DNA of 64,000 bases from assembly GCF_040654195.1 (NCBI RefSeq), contig NZ_JBFAHM010000008.1, positions 62,001 through 126,000 on the forward strand, given 5' to 3'. The notes under the pieces are model-generated. The model was not told the origin of the DNA. It did no database searches and was given only the letters and a program-made list of their open reading frames with translations. The translations under genes were made by a program, and so were the position numbers. Of this stretch, positions 56,560-63,521 are shown piece after piece. The stretch's first letter is position 1; every line of letters begins with the position of its first letter. The DNA is from Hamadaea sp013361475 (GTDB taxonomy: Bacteria > Actinomycetota > Actinomycetes > Mycobacteriales > Micromonosporaceae).

Positions 56560-57777
56560 ATGAGCAAGACGGTCCTGATCTCCGGCGCCAGCATCGCCGG
56601 ACCGGCCCTGGCCTTCTGGCTGAAGCGGTACGGCTTCACGCCGACGGTGGTCGAGATCGCGCCGACGTTCCGGCCCGGCGGCCAGGCCGTCGACCTGCGC
56701 GGCGCCGGCAAAGAGGTCACCGAGCGCATGGGCGTCATGCCCCGAGTCAAGGAACTGTGCGTCGACGAGCGCGGCATCGCCGGCGTCAACGCCAAGGGAC
56801 AGCGCACGTACGCGATGCCCGCCGACATGTTCGGCGGCGAGGGGATCGTCGCCGAGATCGAGATCATGCGCGGCGACCTGACGCAGGTGCTGGCCGAGGC
56901 GACGACCGACGTCGAGTACCTGTTCGACGACCGGATCGTCGAACTGACCGAGGTCGGCGACGGCGTCCAGGTCACCTTCGCGAGCGGGCTCACCCGTCGG
57001 TTCGACTTCGTCGTCGGAGCCGACGGCGTGCACTCGGGCGTACGCCGGCTGGCCTTCGGTCCGGAGGAGCAGTACGTGACGCCGCTGGGCGCGTACACGG
57101 CGTATTTCACCGTGCCGGACCCGGGCGACCTGGACCACTGGTTCCTGATGTACAACGAGCCCGGCGGCCTGTGCGTGGGCATCCGCCCGGAGCGTGGCGG
57201 CACCGCGAAGGCGATGATGACGTTCCTGTCGCCGCCGCTGCGGTACGACCGCCGGGACATCACCGCGCAGCAGGAGATCCTGCGGCAGAAGTTCGGCCGC
57301 GCGGGCTGGAAGGTTCCGGCGATGCTGGCCGCGATGCCGCACGCCGACGACTTCTACTTCGACACCATGTGCCAGGTGCACGTGGACAAGTGGTGGCAGG
57401 GCCGCACGGTCCTGCTGGGCGACGCCGGCTACTGCGCCTCGCCACTCGCGGGGCTCGGTACCAGCCTGTCGCTGGTCGGCGCGTATGTGCTGGCCGGTGA
57501 GCTGGCGGCGACCCCGGACGACCACGAGGCGGCGTTCGCGCGATACCAGCAGGAGATGGCCGCCTACGTCAAGCAGGCCCAGGAGCTGCCGCCCGGCGGG
57601 GCGAAGGGGATGGCGCCGGGATCCGCCTTCATGATCTCGATGCGCAACCTCTCCATGCGCATGAGCACGCACTGGCCGATGAAGAACGTCATGGCCAAGT
57701 TCATGTCGAAGGCGGACGCGATCACCCTGAAGGACTACCGCCGATCCGTCGCGGCGGTGTCGTCCGGGGCGAGGTAG
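56560..57777 (+). CDS. FAD-dependent monooxygenase (PHBH/TetX-like)
   Basis: A 405-residue flavoprotein. FAD-binding motifs are LISGASIAGPALAFWLKRYG at the N-terminus, VVGADGVHSGVRRL near 165, and VLLGDAGYCASPLAGLG near 285. The group hydroxylates aromatic or polyketide-type substrates using NAD(P)H and includes rifampicin and tetracycline-modifying enzymes; this one's substrate is unknown. GGGGGAG precedes the ATG. It is probably repressed by the divergent GntR-TetR regulator until a toxic ligand appears. Confidence 0.92.
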   Translation: MSKTVLISGASIAGPALAFWLKRYGFTPTVVEIAPTFRPGGQAVDLRGAGKEVTERMGVMPRVKELCVDERGIAGVNAKGQRTYAMPADMFGGEGIVAEIEIMRGDLTQVLAEATTDVEYLFDDRIVELTEVGDGVQVTFASGLTRRFDFVVGADGVHSGVRRLAFGPEEQYVTPLGAYTAYFTVPDPGDLDHWFLMYNEPGGLCVGIRPERGGTAKAMMTFLSPPLRYDRRDITAQQEILRQKFGRAGWKVPAMLAAMPHADDFYFDTMCQVHVDKWWQGRTVLLGDAGYCASPLAGLGTSLSLVGAYVLAGELAATPDDHEAAFARYQQEMAAYVKQAQELPPGGAKGMAPGSAFMISMRNLSMRMSTHWPMKNVMAKFMSKADAITLKDYRRSVAAVSSGAR

Positions 57778-57788
57778 CACCGGTCGCC

Positions 57789-57823
57789 CGCAAGAGGATA
57801 CGACTCTGTCGTATCCTCTTGCG
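57789..57823 (+). terminator. 16-bp perfect hairpin after monooxygenase gene
   Basis: CGCAAGAGGATACGAC (57789-57804) pairs exactly with 57808-57823 around a three-base TCT loop. It begins 11 bases after the monooxygenase stop and ends 13 bases before the exonuclease start. It is AT-richer than the surrounding genes and likely terminates the upstream transcript. Confidence 0.65.
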
Positions 57824-57836
57824 ACAATCGGACGCG

Positions 57837-59204
57837 ATGGAGCTTTTCGCGTATGCCGAACTGGGCGCCGACGGTCACGAGCTGCCGCGCGGCCCCTACG
57901 TCGTCATCGACCTGGAGACCACCGGGCTGTTCCCGGCGGAGGACCGGATCGTCGAGATCGCCATGGCCCGGGTCGAGGACGACCGGATCGTGGAGGAGTG
58001 GGCGACGCTCATCGATCCCGGCCGCGACCCCGGCCCCACCTTCCTGCATCACATCAGTCAGGACATGGTGACCGGCGCGCCCACGTTCCGGGAGATCGCG
58101 GGGGAGATCCTCGCCCGGCTCGACGGGACTATCGTGGTCGCCCACAACGCCGCGTTCGAGGAGGGCTTCCTCGCCGCGGAACTCGCCCGGCTGCCGATCG
58201 AGGTGCCACCGATCCCCGCGTTCTGCACCTTGCGCGTCGCCCGGGAAGTCCTGGCCTCGCCCAACTATCGGCTGGCCACCTGCTGTGAGGTCTGCGGCAT
58301 CGACCTGCGGGACGCGCATACCGCGCTCGGTGACGTCCGGGCGACCGCCGAACTGCTGCCTCGGCTCGTCGCGGCGGCGCCCGGCCTGCGGTACCCGGTC
58401 GCTCCGGCGGCGCTGCCGCGGTTACGCCGGCTGGCCGGCCCGCGTACGCGGGTGACCCGGCTGCGCAAAGGTCAGGACGGCTGGATTCGGTCGATCGTCA
58501 CCAAGCTTCCGGTGTCGATGTCCGATCACGACCCGATCGGGGCGCAGCCCTACCTCGACTACCTCACCGAAGCGCTGGCCGACGGCCGGCTCACCGGCGA
58601 CAAGGCGCGTCGGCTGGGTCGCCTCGCCGGCCGGGCCGGGATGGGCGCCGAGCAGGTGCGCGAGCTGCACCGGCGGTTCCTCGACGGCGTACGCGACGCC
58701 GCGCTGGGCAGCGGGGTACTGACGCGGCAGGAGCAACTGCGGCTGACCACCATCGCGCAGTTGCTCGACCTGCCCGATTACTTCGCCGACGTCACCCCCG
58801 ACCTGCCCGCGCAGCCGACCGGCACCGGCCCCCGCGTCTGGTGCAGCCCGCAGGTGCCGCGCCAGATCCGCGTACGCCTGGAGGACGCCGGTTACCAGCT
58901 CGCCACGAACCTGACCCGGACCGTCGCCGCCGCCGTGCTCGCCGACACCGACGTACGCCTTCCGCAGGCCCGTCGTGCGGGCGAACTCGGCGCCCGGCTG
59001 GTCCCACTGGACGATGTGGACACGTTCATCGACGGCGGGGCGGCGGTCGTGCCCGAACGGGACCGGCTGCCCGCCCCGATCGCGCCGTCCGGCTGGTACC
59101 CCGACCCCACCGGTCGGCACGTGTACCGGTTCTGGAACGGTTCGAGCTGGACCGATCGGGTCAGCCCCGGCGGGACGGCGATCTTCACCGACCCGCTCCG
59201 CTAG
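57837..59204 (+). CDS. DEDDh exonuclease with C-terminal DUF2510 domain
   Basis: A 455-residue protein. Residues 20-185 are a DnaQ-like 3'-5' exonuclease with Asp25 and Glu27 (VVIDLETTGL), Asp/His residues in VAHNAAFEEGF and HTALGDVRA. Residues 225-320 are helical and TerB-like in look. Residues 340-405 recall a BRCT-type region. The C-terminal 45 residues are DUF2510 (GWYPDPTGRHVYRFWNGSSW), a short Trp-rich module usually found on membrane proteins. Role in DNA repair or RNA processing is inferred. The start is the ATG close after the hairpin. Confidence 0.88.
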   Translation: MELFAYAELGADGHELPRGPYVVIDLETTGLFPAEDRIVEIAMARVEDDRIVEEWATLIDPGRDPGPTFLHHISQDMVTGAPTFREIAGEILARLDGTIVVAHNAAFEEGFLAAELARLPIEVPPIPAFCTLRVAREVLASPNYRLATCCEVCGIDLRDAHTALGDVRATAELLPRLVAAAPGLRYPVAPAALPRLRRLAGPRTRVTRLRKGQDGWIRSIVTKLPVSMSDHDPIGAQPYLDYLTEALADGRLTGDKARRLGRLAGRAGMGAEQVRELHRRFLDGVRDAALGSGVLTRQEQLRLTTIAQLLDLPDYFADVTPDLPAQPTGTGPRVWCSPQVPRQIRVRLEDAGYQLATNLTRTVAAAVLADTDVRLPQARRAGELGARLVPLDDVDTFIDGGAAVVPERDRLPAPIAPSGWYPDPTGRHVYRFWNGSSWTDRVSPGGTAIFTDPLR

Positions 59205-59346
59205 CTGTTCTGTCCCACCCGCGCCCGCGACCGATTAGGTGGCGTATCGACTGATTCTGCTCAATCAACATGAAACAGTCGAATACCTGACAGAAGCGGC
59301 GCGCGACCGAGGAAGCCGGCGTGCTGCTCCGAGTCAGCGGGCTGCC

Positions 59347-59376
59347 TTGGCTTGTCTGGCGAAGGCGACCTAGGCT
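59347..59376 (+). promoter_or_regulatory. promoter of GGDEF-EAL gene
   Basis: TTGGCT (59347-59352) and TAGGCT (59371-59376) are spaced by 18 bp, giving a start near 59383. The downstream TTG at 59402 with a GGGACGGGGG site is then the first usable start codon, whereas ATG 59381 and GTG 59321 would be upstream of or at the start of the transcript. Confidence 0.55.
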
Positions 59377-59401
59377 GGTGATGACGGGACGGGGGTTTCC
59401 G

Positions 59402-61393
59402 TTGGCCAGAAGATCCACGGCACCGACAGAGTCACGCGGGTTGGCGTCGTGGCGGGTTTTGGTGGCGGTGGTAACCGTTGTGGCCTTGACTGTTGTCACC
59501 GGCGTTCTGGCCTTCCGCGAGCAGATCCGGTCGCGGACGGTGCAGAGTGCGGTGCAAGAAGCCGAGGTCCTCAGCTCAGTCGTCATCGACCGCAGCCTGA
59601 CCCTCACCGACATCACCCACGGTATGCATCCGGTGGACCGCTCCGATCTGAAGGCGGATGTCATCCTCCTCAAGCGTCGCGGCGAGGTGGTGGACCTCAG
59701 CATCTGGTCGATGACGACCGGAGAGCTCGTTTACGCGGACGAAGGCCAGGGTGGCATCGTCGCACCGAGGCCCGAGGTGTTCGAGCGGGCACGGGCCGGT
59801 GAGCCGTTCCTCGGCGACGCGACCGACAATCCCCGCCACGGCGAAAACCTGGTCGTCTACCAGCCGTACGACGCCAACGGCGACGGCGTGATGGACGCGG
59901 TAGCCGAGGTCGTGCTGCCCAGCACGTCGGTCGAGGAGTCATTGAGCCGGTCGATGTGGCTGCTGTACGTCGGCGGGCTGCTCGTCCTCCTCCTTGCGAT
60001 AGCCGGCATTCTGCAGGTACGCCGCAACCAGCTCAGACAAGATCGCGCCGCTATACACGACTCGCTGACCGGTCTGGGCAACCGGATGCTGATGCGCCGG
60101 GTGGCGCCACAGATCCTGGCCGACGCGACCGATGCGGCTCCGGCCGCGCTGCTTCTGATCGACCTGGACAGGTTCAAGGCGGTCAACGACACCTTGGGCC
60201 ACCATGCCGGCGATGACCTACTCGTGGCCGTGGCCGACATCATCCAGCGGGAAGGCGGACCTTCCAGCATCGCGGCGAGGCTCGGTGGGGACGAGTTCGC
60301 AGTGCTCCTGCCCCGGGTGTCCGACCGTGCCGCGGCCCGCGAGGTGCCCGACCGGATCCGCCAGGCCATCCGCCGGCCCATGACAATCGCTGGCAGCCGC
60401 GTGCAGGTCGACGCCAGCATCGGAATAGCGTGGGCGCCAGCCGACGGCACGGTGCCGGAGGACCTGATGCGCAGCGCCGACATGGCCATGTATCGCGCGA
60501 AGCACTCCGGAGCGGGTGTCGCCGAGTACACGCAGGTCGCGGTCGCCAGGCCGCCGAAGCCCGCGGCCACGACGGTGCGCCAGCTGAGCCGAGCCCTGGC
60601 CGGCCATCAGCTCGAGCTCTATTACCAGCCAGTCCGCGCCGCAGACTCGACGATCTCCTCGGCGGAAGCCTTGGCGCGGTGGCGTCATCCCGAATACGGA
60701 CTGCTTGAGGCGAGCATGTTCATCCCCGAGGTGGCCCACACCTCGCTGATGTCCGCCCTGACCGAGTGGGTGCTGCGGCAGGCCGCCGACAGACAGGCCC
60801 AATGGCTGGCCGACGGGCTGGACGTCAAGGTGTCGGTGAACCTCGCGGCACGTAGCCTTTACGGCGAGTCCACCGCCGATCTCGTCCGGCGCGTGATCGA
60901 AGATCGCCGACTGCCACCAGCCTTGCTCGAACTTGAGGTGAGCGAGGCGACCGTGGTGATCGAGCCAGACCGCGCGATCCCAGCGATGCTGCGTCTGCGC
61001 GATGCCGGCGCCGACTTGTGTCTCGACAACTTCGGCGCGGCCTACGGCGCTGTGTCGATCCTGGCCGACGCTCCGATTCACACCGTGAAGATCGATCGGC
61101 GATTCGGCGGCCAGATCGTGGAGAGCTCGCTGGCCAGCACCCTGGTGAGCGGGTGGGTGAGGGCTGCTCATGAGCGTGGCCTGTACGTGATCGCCCAGGG
61201 CGTCGAGACGCCGGCCGCCGGGCAGTGCCTGATCGATCTCGGGTGTGACGGGGTGCAGGGGTACGGCGTATGCCGGCCTATGCCCGCGCAGGACTTCACC
61301 GCATGGCTGACGTCCGTCAGCGGGGGCGCCGGCGGAACAGAGCAAACCACCGAGCCCGAACACTCGCCGGAGACGTCGATGACAGACGCATGA
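59402..61393 (+). CDS. membrane GGDEF-EAL protein, EAL domain degenerate
   Basis: The 663-residue product (TTG start) has a TM helix (RVLVAVVTVVALTVVTGVLA), a 160-residue extracytoplasmic sensor containing an EF-hand-like loop DANGDGVMDA, a second TM helix (YVGGLLVLLLAIAGIL), a GGDEF domain with an intact LGGDEFAVLL, and an EAL domain. In the EAL part the first motif AEALARW and the Asn, Lys and Gln ligands are kept, but DDFG is DNFG and AEGVET is AQGVET. So c-di-GMP synthesis is likely, and its hydrolysis is probably lost. No I-site RxxD is present. It is followed by the lipoprotein gene. Confidence 0.9.
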   Translation: MARRSTAPTESRGLASWRVLVAVVTVVALTVVTGVLAFREQIRSRTVQSAVQEAEVLSSVVIDRSLTLTDITHGMHPVDRSDLKADVILLKRRGEVVDLSIWSMTTGELVYADEGQGGIVAPRPEVFERARAGEPFLGDATDNPRHGENLVVYQPYDANGDGVMDAVAEVVLPSTSVEESLSRSMWLLYVGGLLVLLLAIAGILQVRRNQLRQDRAAIHDSLTGLGNRMLMRRVAPQILADATDAAPAALLLIDLDRFKAVNDTLGHHAGDDLLVAVADIIQREGGPSSIAARLGGDEFAVLLPRVSDRAAAREVPDRIRQAIRRPMTIAGSRVQVDASIGIAWAPADGTVPEDLMRSADMAMYRAKHSGAGVAEYTQVAVARPPKPAATTVRQLSRALAGHQLELYYQPVRAADSTISSAEALARWRHPEYGLLEASMFIPEVAHTSLMSALTEWVLRQAADRQAQWLADGLDVKVSVNLAARSLYGESTADLVRRVIEDRRLPPALLELEVSEATVVIEPDRAIPAMLRLRDAGADLCLDNFGAAYGAVSILADAPIHTVKIDRRFGGQIVESSLASTLVSGWVRAAHERGLYVIAQGVETPAAGQCLIDLGCDGVQGYGVCRPMPAQDFTAWLTSVSGGAGGTEQTTEPEHSPETSMTDA

Positions 61394-61448
61394 CGACCGA
61401 GCCGAGCGTCACTTCACGAGACGCACGTCTTTCCAGCCGGGAGGCGAC

Positions 61449-62612
61449 ATGTACGCAGTTCGACGGCCACCGCCACGGGCTCGTGCTGCCGTCGCGACCG
61501 CCGCCGTCGCCATCATCGCCATCACCGCGTGCACGGCCGGTCCCAGCGACACAGCTCGGCATCGGCCTCCGTCCGGCGACGGGTCGAGCTGTCCGGGCGC
61601 GTACGCCTCGGCCAAGGCGGCGGTGGCCCGCGCGAAGATCCCCGCACACGCGTGGACCGGTCCTACCACCGGCCCCCCTGCGGCAGTGGGCAAGACCGTC
61701 GTGTTCGTCGCGGCGACCATGACCAATCCCGGGATAGCCGGCGTCGCCAAGGGCACCTCTGAAGCTGCCGGCGCCATCGGGTGGAACATGCACGTCATCG
61801 ACGGCGACGGCACGCAAGCCGGCATCAACCTCGCCTTCAGTCAGGCCCTCGGTCTGGATCCCGACGGCATCATCATCGCGGGATTCGACACCAGGCCGAC
61901 AGCTCGCCAAGTGCGCCAGGCAAGAGCGGCAGGCATCCCACTGGTCGGCTGGCACGTCATCGACACGCCTCACCCCGGCACGGGATCAGAGCTGTTTGCG
62001 AACGTCACCACCAACGTCGGGGACGTCGCCAGAATCAGTGCGCAGTGGATCATTGCGGAATCGGGAGGAAGCGCCGGCGTGGTGGTATTCACCGATCTGT
62101 CCATCCCGTTCGCCCGGAACAAGTCCCAGTTGATCAAGAGAGCTCTGGCGGACTGTTCCGGAGTCAAGGTTCTGTCGACCGAAGACATACCGATCGCCGA
62201 TTCCAGCAATCAGACGCCGCAGCGAACCTCGGCGTTGATCCGCCGCCTGGGCGACACGTGGACGTACTCCGTGGCAATCAACGATCTTTACTTCGCTGAC
62301 GCCGCCGCAGCGCTGGACGACGCCGGAAAGCCGGGTGACGGTGCGCCCCTCAACATCGGAGCCGGTGACGGCGACCCGATGGCCTTCAACAGCATCCGAA
62401 CCGGCCACTACCAGGCCGCGACCGTGCCCGAGCCGTTGCTCGAACAGGGGTGGCAGACGATCGATGAACTCAATCGGGCCCTCAGCGGCACGCCCCGCAG
62501 CGGGTACGTCGCGCCCGTGCACCTCACGACCGTCGACAACATCGACGGCGCCACCTACTGGGAACCCGCCGACAACTATCGCGAGCACTACATGCAGGTC
62601 TGGCGAAAGTAG
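61449..62612 (+). CDS. sugar-type substrate-binding lipoprotein
   Basis: A 387-residue periplasmic-binding-protein-like lipoprotein. The lipobox is ITACTA near residue 27, and the mature part has the type I fold with VFVAATMTNPGIAGVAKG and DPDGIIIAGFDTRPTARQV. The family feeds ABC sugar importers, but no permease or ATPase gene lies nearby. Its position next to the membrane GGDEF-EAL gene, on the same strand, suggests it may serve as a ligand sensor for that protein. GGGAGG precedes the ATG. Confidence 0.9.
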   Translation: MYAVRRPPPRARAAVATAAVAIIAITACTAGPSDTARHRPPSGDGSSCPGAYASAKAAVARAKIPAHAWTGPTTGPPAAVGKTVVFVAATMTNPGIAGVAKGTSEAAGAIGWNMHVIDGDGTQAGINLAFSQALGLDPDGIIIAGFDTRPTARQVRQARAAGIPLVGWHVIDTPHPGTGSELFANVTTNVGDVARISAQWIIAESGGSAGVVVFTDLSIPFARNKSQLIKRALADCSGVKVLSTEDIPIADSSNQTPQRTSALIRRLGDTWTYSVAINDLYFADAAAALDDAGKPGDGAPLNIGAGDGDPMAFNSIRTGHYQAATVPEPLLEQGWQTIDELNRALSGTPRSGYVAPVHLTTVDNIDGATYWEPADNYREHYMQVWRK

Positions 62613-62646
62613 CCGCAGCAAGCCGCGACCTCGACGACACGGAAAG

Positions 62647-62719
62647 CGCCCTCGGCTGGACTCGAACCAGCGACCCCCGAGCTCGGAACCCGGTGCTCTC
62701 TCCGCTGAGCTACGAAGGC
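62647..62719 (-). tRNA. tRNA-Arg (anticodon CCG)
   Basis: A 73-nt cloverleaf: acceptor GCCTTCG/CGAGGGC (one G-U), D-arm GCTC/GAGC, anticodon stem CCGGG/CTCGG with loop TTCCGAG, T-arm GCTGG-TTCGAGT-CCAGC, discriminator G. CCA is not encoded. It is the first of a run of tRNAs all on the minus strand. Confidence 0.9.
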
Positions 62720-62733
62720 TTGTCAATCCCCAG

Positions 62734-62807
62734 TACGCCTGGCAGGACTCGAACCTGCCACCTCCCGCTTCGTAGGCGGGCGCTCTGTCCCGATGAGCTA
62801 CAGGCGC
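62734..62807 (-). tRNA. tRNA-Arg (anticodon ACG)
   Basis: A 74-nt cloverleaf: acceptor GCGCCTG/CAGGCGT with a G1-U72 pair, D-arm GCTC/GAGC, anticodon loop CTACGAA in stem CCCGC/GCGGG, T-arm GCAGG-TTCGAGT-CCTGC, discriminator A. CCA is not encoded. Only 14 bases separate it from the CCG tRNA. Confidence 0.9.
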
Positions 62808-62830
62808 GTGTTCAGTTGTGCCGTACCCCG

Positions 62831-62870
62831 CCGGGGAGCGCTTGCGCGAGCCGCCAGAAGTGCGGTCAGC
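62831..62870 (+). repeat. dispersed 40-bp repeat, copy fused to truncated tRNA
   Basis: This copy (starting CCGGGGAGCGCTTGCGCGAG) matches the inverse of 10812-10851 at 37 of 40 positions and resembles 1063-1102. Its right end abuts the T-stem of the broken tRNA at 62871, where the 3' half of that tRNA's acceptor stem should be. Confidence 0.75.
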
Positions 62871-62934
62871 GGGATTCGAACCCCCAAACCTGCGCGTTCT
62901 AAGTGCGCCGCCTCTCCCGTTGGGCCAGCCGGGC
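62871..62934 (-). pseudogene. truncated tRNA (anticodon loop CTTAGAA, UAG)
   Basis: The 5' acceptor strand GCCCGGC, D-arm, anticodon arm with loop CTTAGAA (stem GCGCA/CGCGC, one mismatch) and T-loop TTCGAAT are present. The 3' acceptor strand GCCGGGC is absent; the sequence after CCC switches into the dispersed repeat. Anticodon UAG would read a Leu codon, but the variable region is short. It is likely non-functional. Confidence 0.65.
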
Positions 62935-62938
62935 ATCG

Positions 62939-63007
62939 TGGACAACCGAGGTATCGAACCCCACCCGCGATGTTTGCAGGACATCGCTGCGCACCTGCGC
63001 GTCGCCC
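62939..63007 (-). tRNA. tRNA-Ala-like RNA (anticodon UGC) with reduced D-arm
   Basis: A 69-nt element with acceptor GGGCGAC/GTTGTCC that includes the alanine identity pair G3-U70 and discriminator A. The D-arm is only GCGC-AGGT-GCGC, with no position 8-9 linker, and the anticodon stem is extended to 7 bp (GCGATGT/ACATCGC) with loop CCTGCAA, so position 33 is C. T-arm is TGGGG-TTCGATA-CCTCG. It may be chargeable with alanine but poorly suited to decoding. Confidence 0.6.
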
Positions 63008-63068
63008 GAGTACGCGCCCGCCCCCCACGGGCACGCCGTGGCGTACCCGCCCCCGTCGGGCGCGTCAG

Positions 63069-63140
63069 TCCGGAACCTCCGAGTCGAACGGAGTGTCTCG
63101 CGTTCCCAAAACGCACGGGTTGCCGTCTCCCCCGTTCCGG
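63069..63140 (-). tRNA. tRNA-Pro (anticodon UGG)
   Basis: A 72-nt cloverleaf: perfect acceptor CCGGAAC/GTTCCGG with the proline-type C1-G72, D-stem GGG/CCC, anticodon stem TGCGT/ACGCG with loop TTTGGGA (UGG, G37), T-arm CTCCG-TTCGACT-CGGAG, discriminator A. Position 8 is G instead of U, so it is somewhat divergent. Confidence 0.8.
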
Positions 63141-63196
63141 TCGAACTGCAATTCAAATTGCAGAATCCACTATGGAATTAAGAATGCGTGAATAAG

Positions 63197-63269
63197 CACG
63201 GGCGGTAGGAGTCGAACCCACGGCCGCCGGATTTGGAGTCCGGTGCTCTACCAGCTGAGCTACACCCGC
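63197..63269 (-). tRNA. tRNA-Trp (anticodon CCA)
   Basis: A 73-nt cloverleaf: acceptor GCGGGTG/CGCCCGT with G1-U72, D-arm GCTC/GAGC, anticodon stem CCGGA/TCCGG with loop CTCCAAA, T-arm GTGGG-TTCGACT-CCTAC, discriminator G as expected for Trp. CCA is not encoded. It leads the array in the direction of transcription. Confidence 0.92.
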
Positions 63270-63280
63270 AGGGAGCAAAG

Positions 63281-63313
63281 AAAAAGCCGTCCGCCGGAGT
63301 GCCCGGGGACGGC
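63281..63313 (-). terminator. intrinsic terminator upstream of tRNA array
   Basis: Read leftward, GCCGTCC (63307-63313) pairs with GGACGGC (63286-63292) and is followed by TTTTT. It lies between a mini-ORF and tRNA-Trp, both leftward. It would end the mini-ORF transcript or reduce read-through into the array. Confidence 0.65.
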
Positions 63314-63333
63314 GAAAGCCAAATGTGGCGCGC

Positions 63334-63426
63334 TTAGCGGCGCCAGCCAACCCGGGTGAGCGAGCCCCGTCGGGGGCACGGCAGTGCGGCGGCGAGTGAG
63401 GCTCGGCGCCAGCGTCGGCTTCGCAT
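63334..63426 (-). CDS. 30-residue Arg/Trp-rich mini-ORF
   Basis: The frame starts MRSRRWRRASLAAALPC and ends RVGWRR, with 10 Arg and 2 Trp in 30 residues. GGGGA lies six bases before the ATG, and an intrinsic terminator follows 21 bases after its stop. The arrangement, short basic peptide then terminator ahead of tRNA-Trp, resembles a leader-peptide unit, but I cannot show it is translated. Confidence 0.4.
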   Translation of the reverse strand: MRSRRWRRASLAAALPCPRRGSLTRVGWRR

Positions 63427-63521
63427 GTCGTTCCCCTTTCTCATCGGGCTTGCGGGACTGAAGACAACGATAAGGCGTCCACGCTGATTGCGCAATGAAA
63501 TAAAGCGGTAGGCTGAACGCC

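Noticed and set aside
63008..63068. Additional tRNA between the Ala-like and Pro tRNAs
   Set aside because: The sequence is GC-rich with short CACGG/CCGTG pairing, but no TTCNANN T-loop or acceptor pairing could be found.
62647..63269. Prophage remnant around the tRNA array
   Set aside because: No integrase, terminase, capsid or other phage genes are present on either side within the window; only the tRNAs themselves look foreign.
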